Assembly: GCF_014648655.1 (NCBI RefSeq) | Contig: NZ_BMRN01000011.1 | Span: forward strand, 1 to 64,000 | Direction of reading: 5' to 3' | Length of the DNA stretch: 64,000 bases | From: Streptomyces atratus | Lineage (GTDB): Bacteria; Actinomycetota; Actinomycetes; Streptomycetales; Streptomycetaceae | Part shown: in pieces, positions 63,384 through 64,000 of the stretch | Layout: each line of letters opens with the position of its first letter | How positions within the stretch are numbered: position 1 is the first letter of the stretch | Position numbers and translations under genes: made by a program | Notes under the pieces: generated by a model | Databases searched by the model: none | The model's input: only the letters and a program-made list of their open reading frames with translations | Told to the model about the DNA's origin: nothing

Positions 63384-63575
63384 CCCGTAGGTAAATGCTG
63401 CTGTGAGAAAAGACTGTTCTTCGGACGGTACCCCAGCATTGTCGCCTGCGGCTGCCGGGGACGTCTGTCAAAACCCGCCTTCAAAGGCTCAACGGCGGGA
63501 ATCCGGTGAAAGGTTCCCGTAGTCCGCCCCGGACGGGCCGGGCACCCCGGCCGGGCGAGAGGTGCCGGGAGGCGG

Positions 63576-64000
63576 TCAGCCCCCGTAGACGTGCGGAGCG
63601 AGCGTGCCGACGAAGGGCAGATTGCGGTACTTCTCCGCGTAATCCAGCCCATATCCGACGACGAACTCGTTGGGGATGTCGAAGCCGACCCACTTGCAGT
63701 CGAGCGCGACCTTGGCCGCGTCCGGCTTGCGCAGCAGGGTGCAGATCTCCAGGGACGCCGGCTCACGCGAGCCGAGGTTCGACATCAGCCAGGACAGCGT
63801 CAGGCCCGAGTCGATGATGTCCTCGACGATCAGGACGTGCTTGCCCTTGATGTCGGTGTCCAGGTCCTTGAGGATCCGGACCACTCCGGAGGACTGGGTG
63901 CCCGCGCCGTACGACGAGACGGCCATCCAGTCCATGGTGACGGGGGTGGACAGCGCGCGCGCCAGGTCCGCCATCACCATGACTGCGCCCTTGAGGACGC
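63576..64000 (-). CDS. hpt: Hypoxanthine phosphoribosyltransferase (5' end outside window)
   Basis: At least 141 residues of a purine-salvage enzyme that converts hypoxanthine (and often guanine) to the nucleotide with PRPP. The PRPP-binding motif VLIVEDIIDSGLTLSWL is present, as are GVLKGAVMVMADLARAL at the window edge and the C-terminal WVGFDIPNEFVVGYGLDYAEKYRNLPFVG. The reading frame continues through base 64000, so the N-terminus is missing. It lies upstream of ftsH on the same strand, the usual hpt-ftsH order. Confidence 0.95.
   Translation of the reverse strand, partial: VLKGAVMVMADLARALSTPVTMDWMAVSSYGAGTQSSGVVRILKDLDTDIKGKHVLIVEDIIDSGLTLSWLMSNLGSREPASLEICTLLRKPDAAKVALDCKWVGFDIPNEFVVGYGLDYAEKYRNLPFVGTLAPHVYGG

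Overview
The window is a chromosomal core segment of a Streptomyces. It has very high G+C with G/C-rich third positions, many GTG starts, dense 4-nt start/stop overlaps, and the sigE-cseA-cseB-cseC, lsr2, clpC, radA-disA and folP-folB-folK/folE/ftsH/hpt neighbourhoods. From memory the gene order follows the S. coelicolor SCO334x-SCO3405 region. I see no rRNA, tRNA, CRISPR array, insertion sequence or prophage.

Layout. 1-12.4 kb: a GlxA/AraC-type regulator divergent from a cysteine hydrolase, proC, an ABC-2 exporter pair, a methyltransferase, small envelope proteins, a Ser/Thr kinase with a PQQ-type beta-propeller, ilvD, a TetR regulator and a sugar-phosphate isomerase. 12.4-22 kb: a Ppx/GppA phosphatase, a Cys-rich protein, a membrane-anchored sigma-like protein with a BACON domain, radA and disA (DNA repair and c-di-AMP synthesis), a secreted DUF4232-like protein, a PAP2 phosphatase and mutY. 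22-25.6 kb: the cell-envelope stress operon sigE-cseABC. 25.6-29 kb: an MFS exporter divergent from its TetR regulator across a large inverted repeat, and a secreted M23 endopeptidase. 29-35.7 kb: a decayed protease remnant, a repeat tract, clpC, a BN159_2729-family gene, lsr2, a GNAT acetyltransferase, a BlaI-type repressor, a 58-aa membrane protein and a hypothetical protein. 35.8-41.4 kb: a tightly coupled cofactor operon, DUF2520-panC-nadB-nadC-coaX, supplying NAD and CoA precursors. 41.5-50.4 kb: an aldolase-like PLP enzyme, an ArsR/DUF5937 regulator, a TmrB-like ATPase with a NarL-type two-component system, a MidA-like methyltransferase, an orphan NuoD paralogue and a coiled-coil membrane protein. 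50.4-57.4 kb: an OpuC-type osmoprotectant transporter and a divergent esterase/MprF pair. 57.4-64 kb: folate synthesis (folP, folB, folK, folE), ftsH and the truncated hpt.

The recurring theme is envelope and proteostasis control: sigE/cse, the BACON sigma-like protein, the M23 hydrolase, MprF, clpC, ftsH and disA, alongside housekeeping NAD, CoA, folate and branched-chain amino-acid synthesis. I do not see a clear new multi-gene defence or biosynthetic system. The most unusual items are the single-chain sigma/zinc-finger/membrane/BACON protein, the NuoD paralogue with Trp at the expected quinone-site Tyr, the 23-bp inverted operator pair of the MFS/TetR locus, the protease pseudogene beside clpC, and several palindromes or hairpins placed over start codons or Shine-Dalgarno sites.
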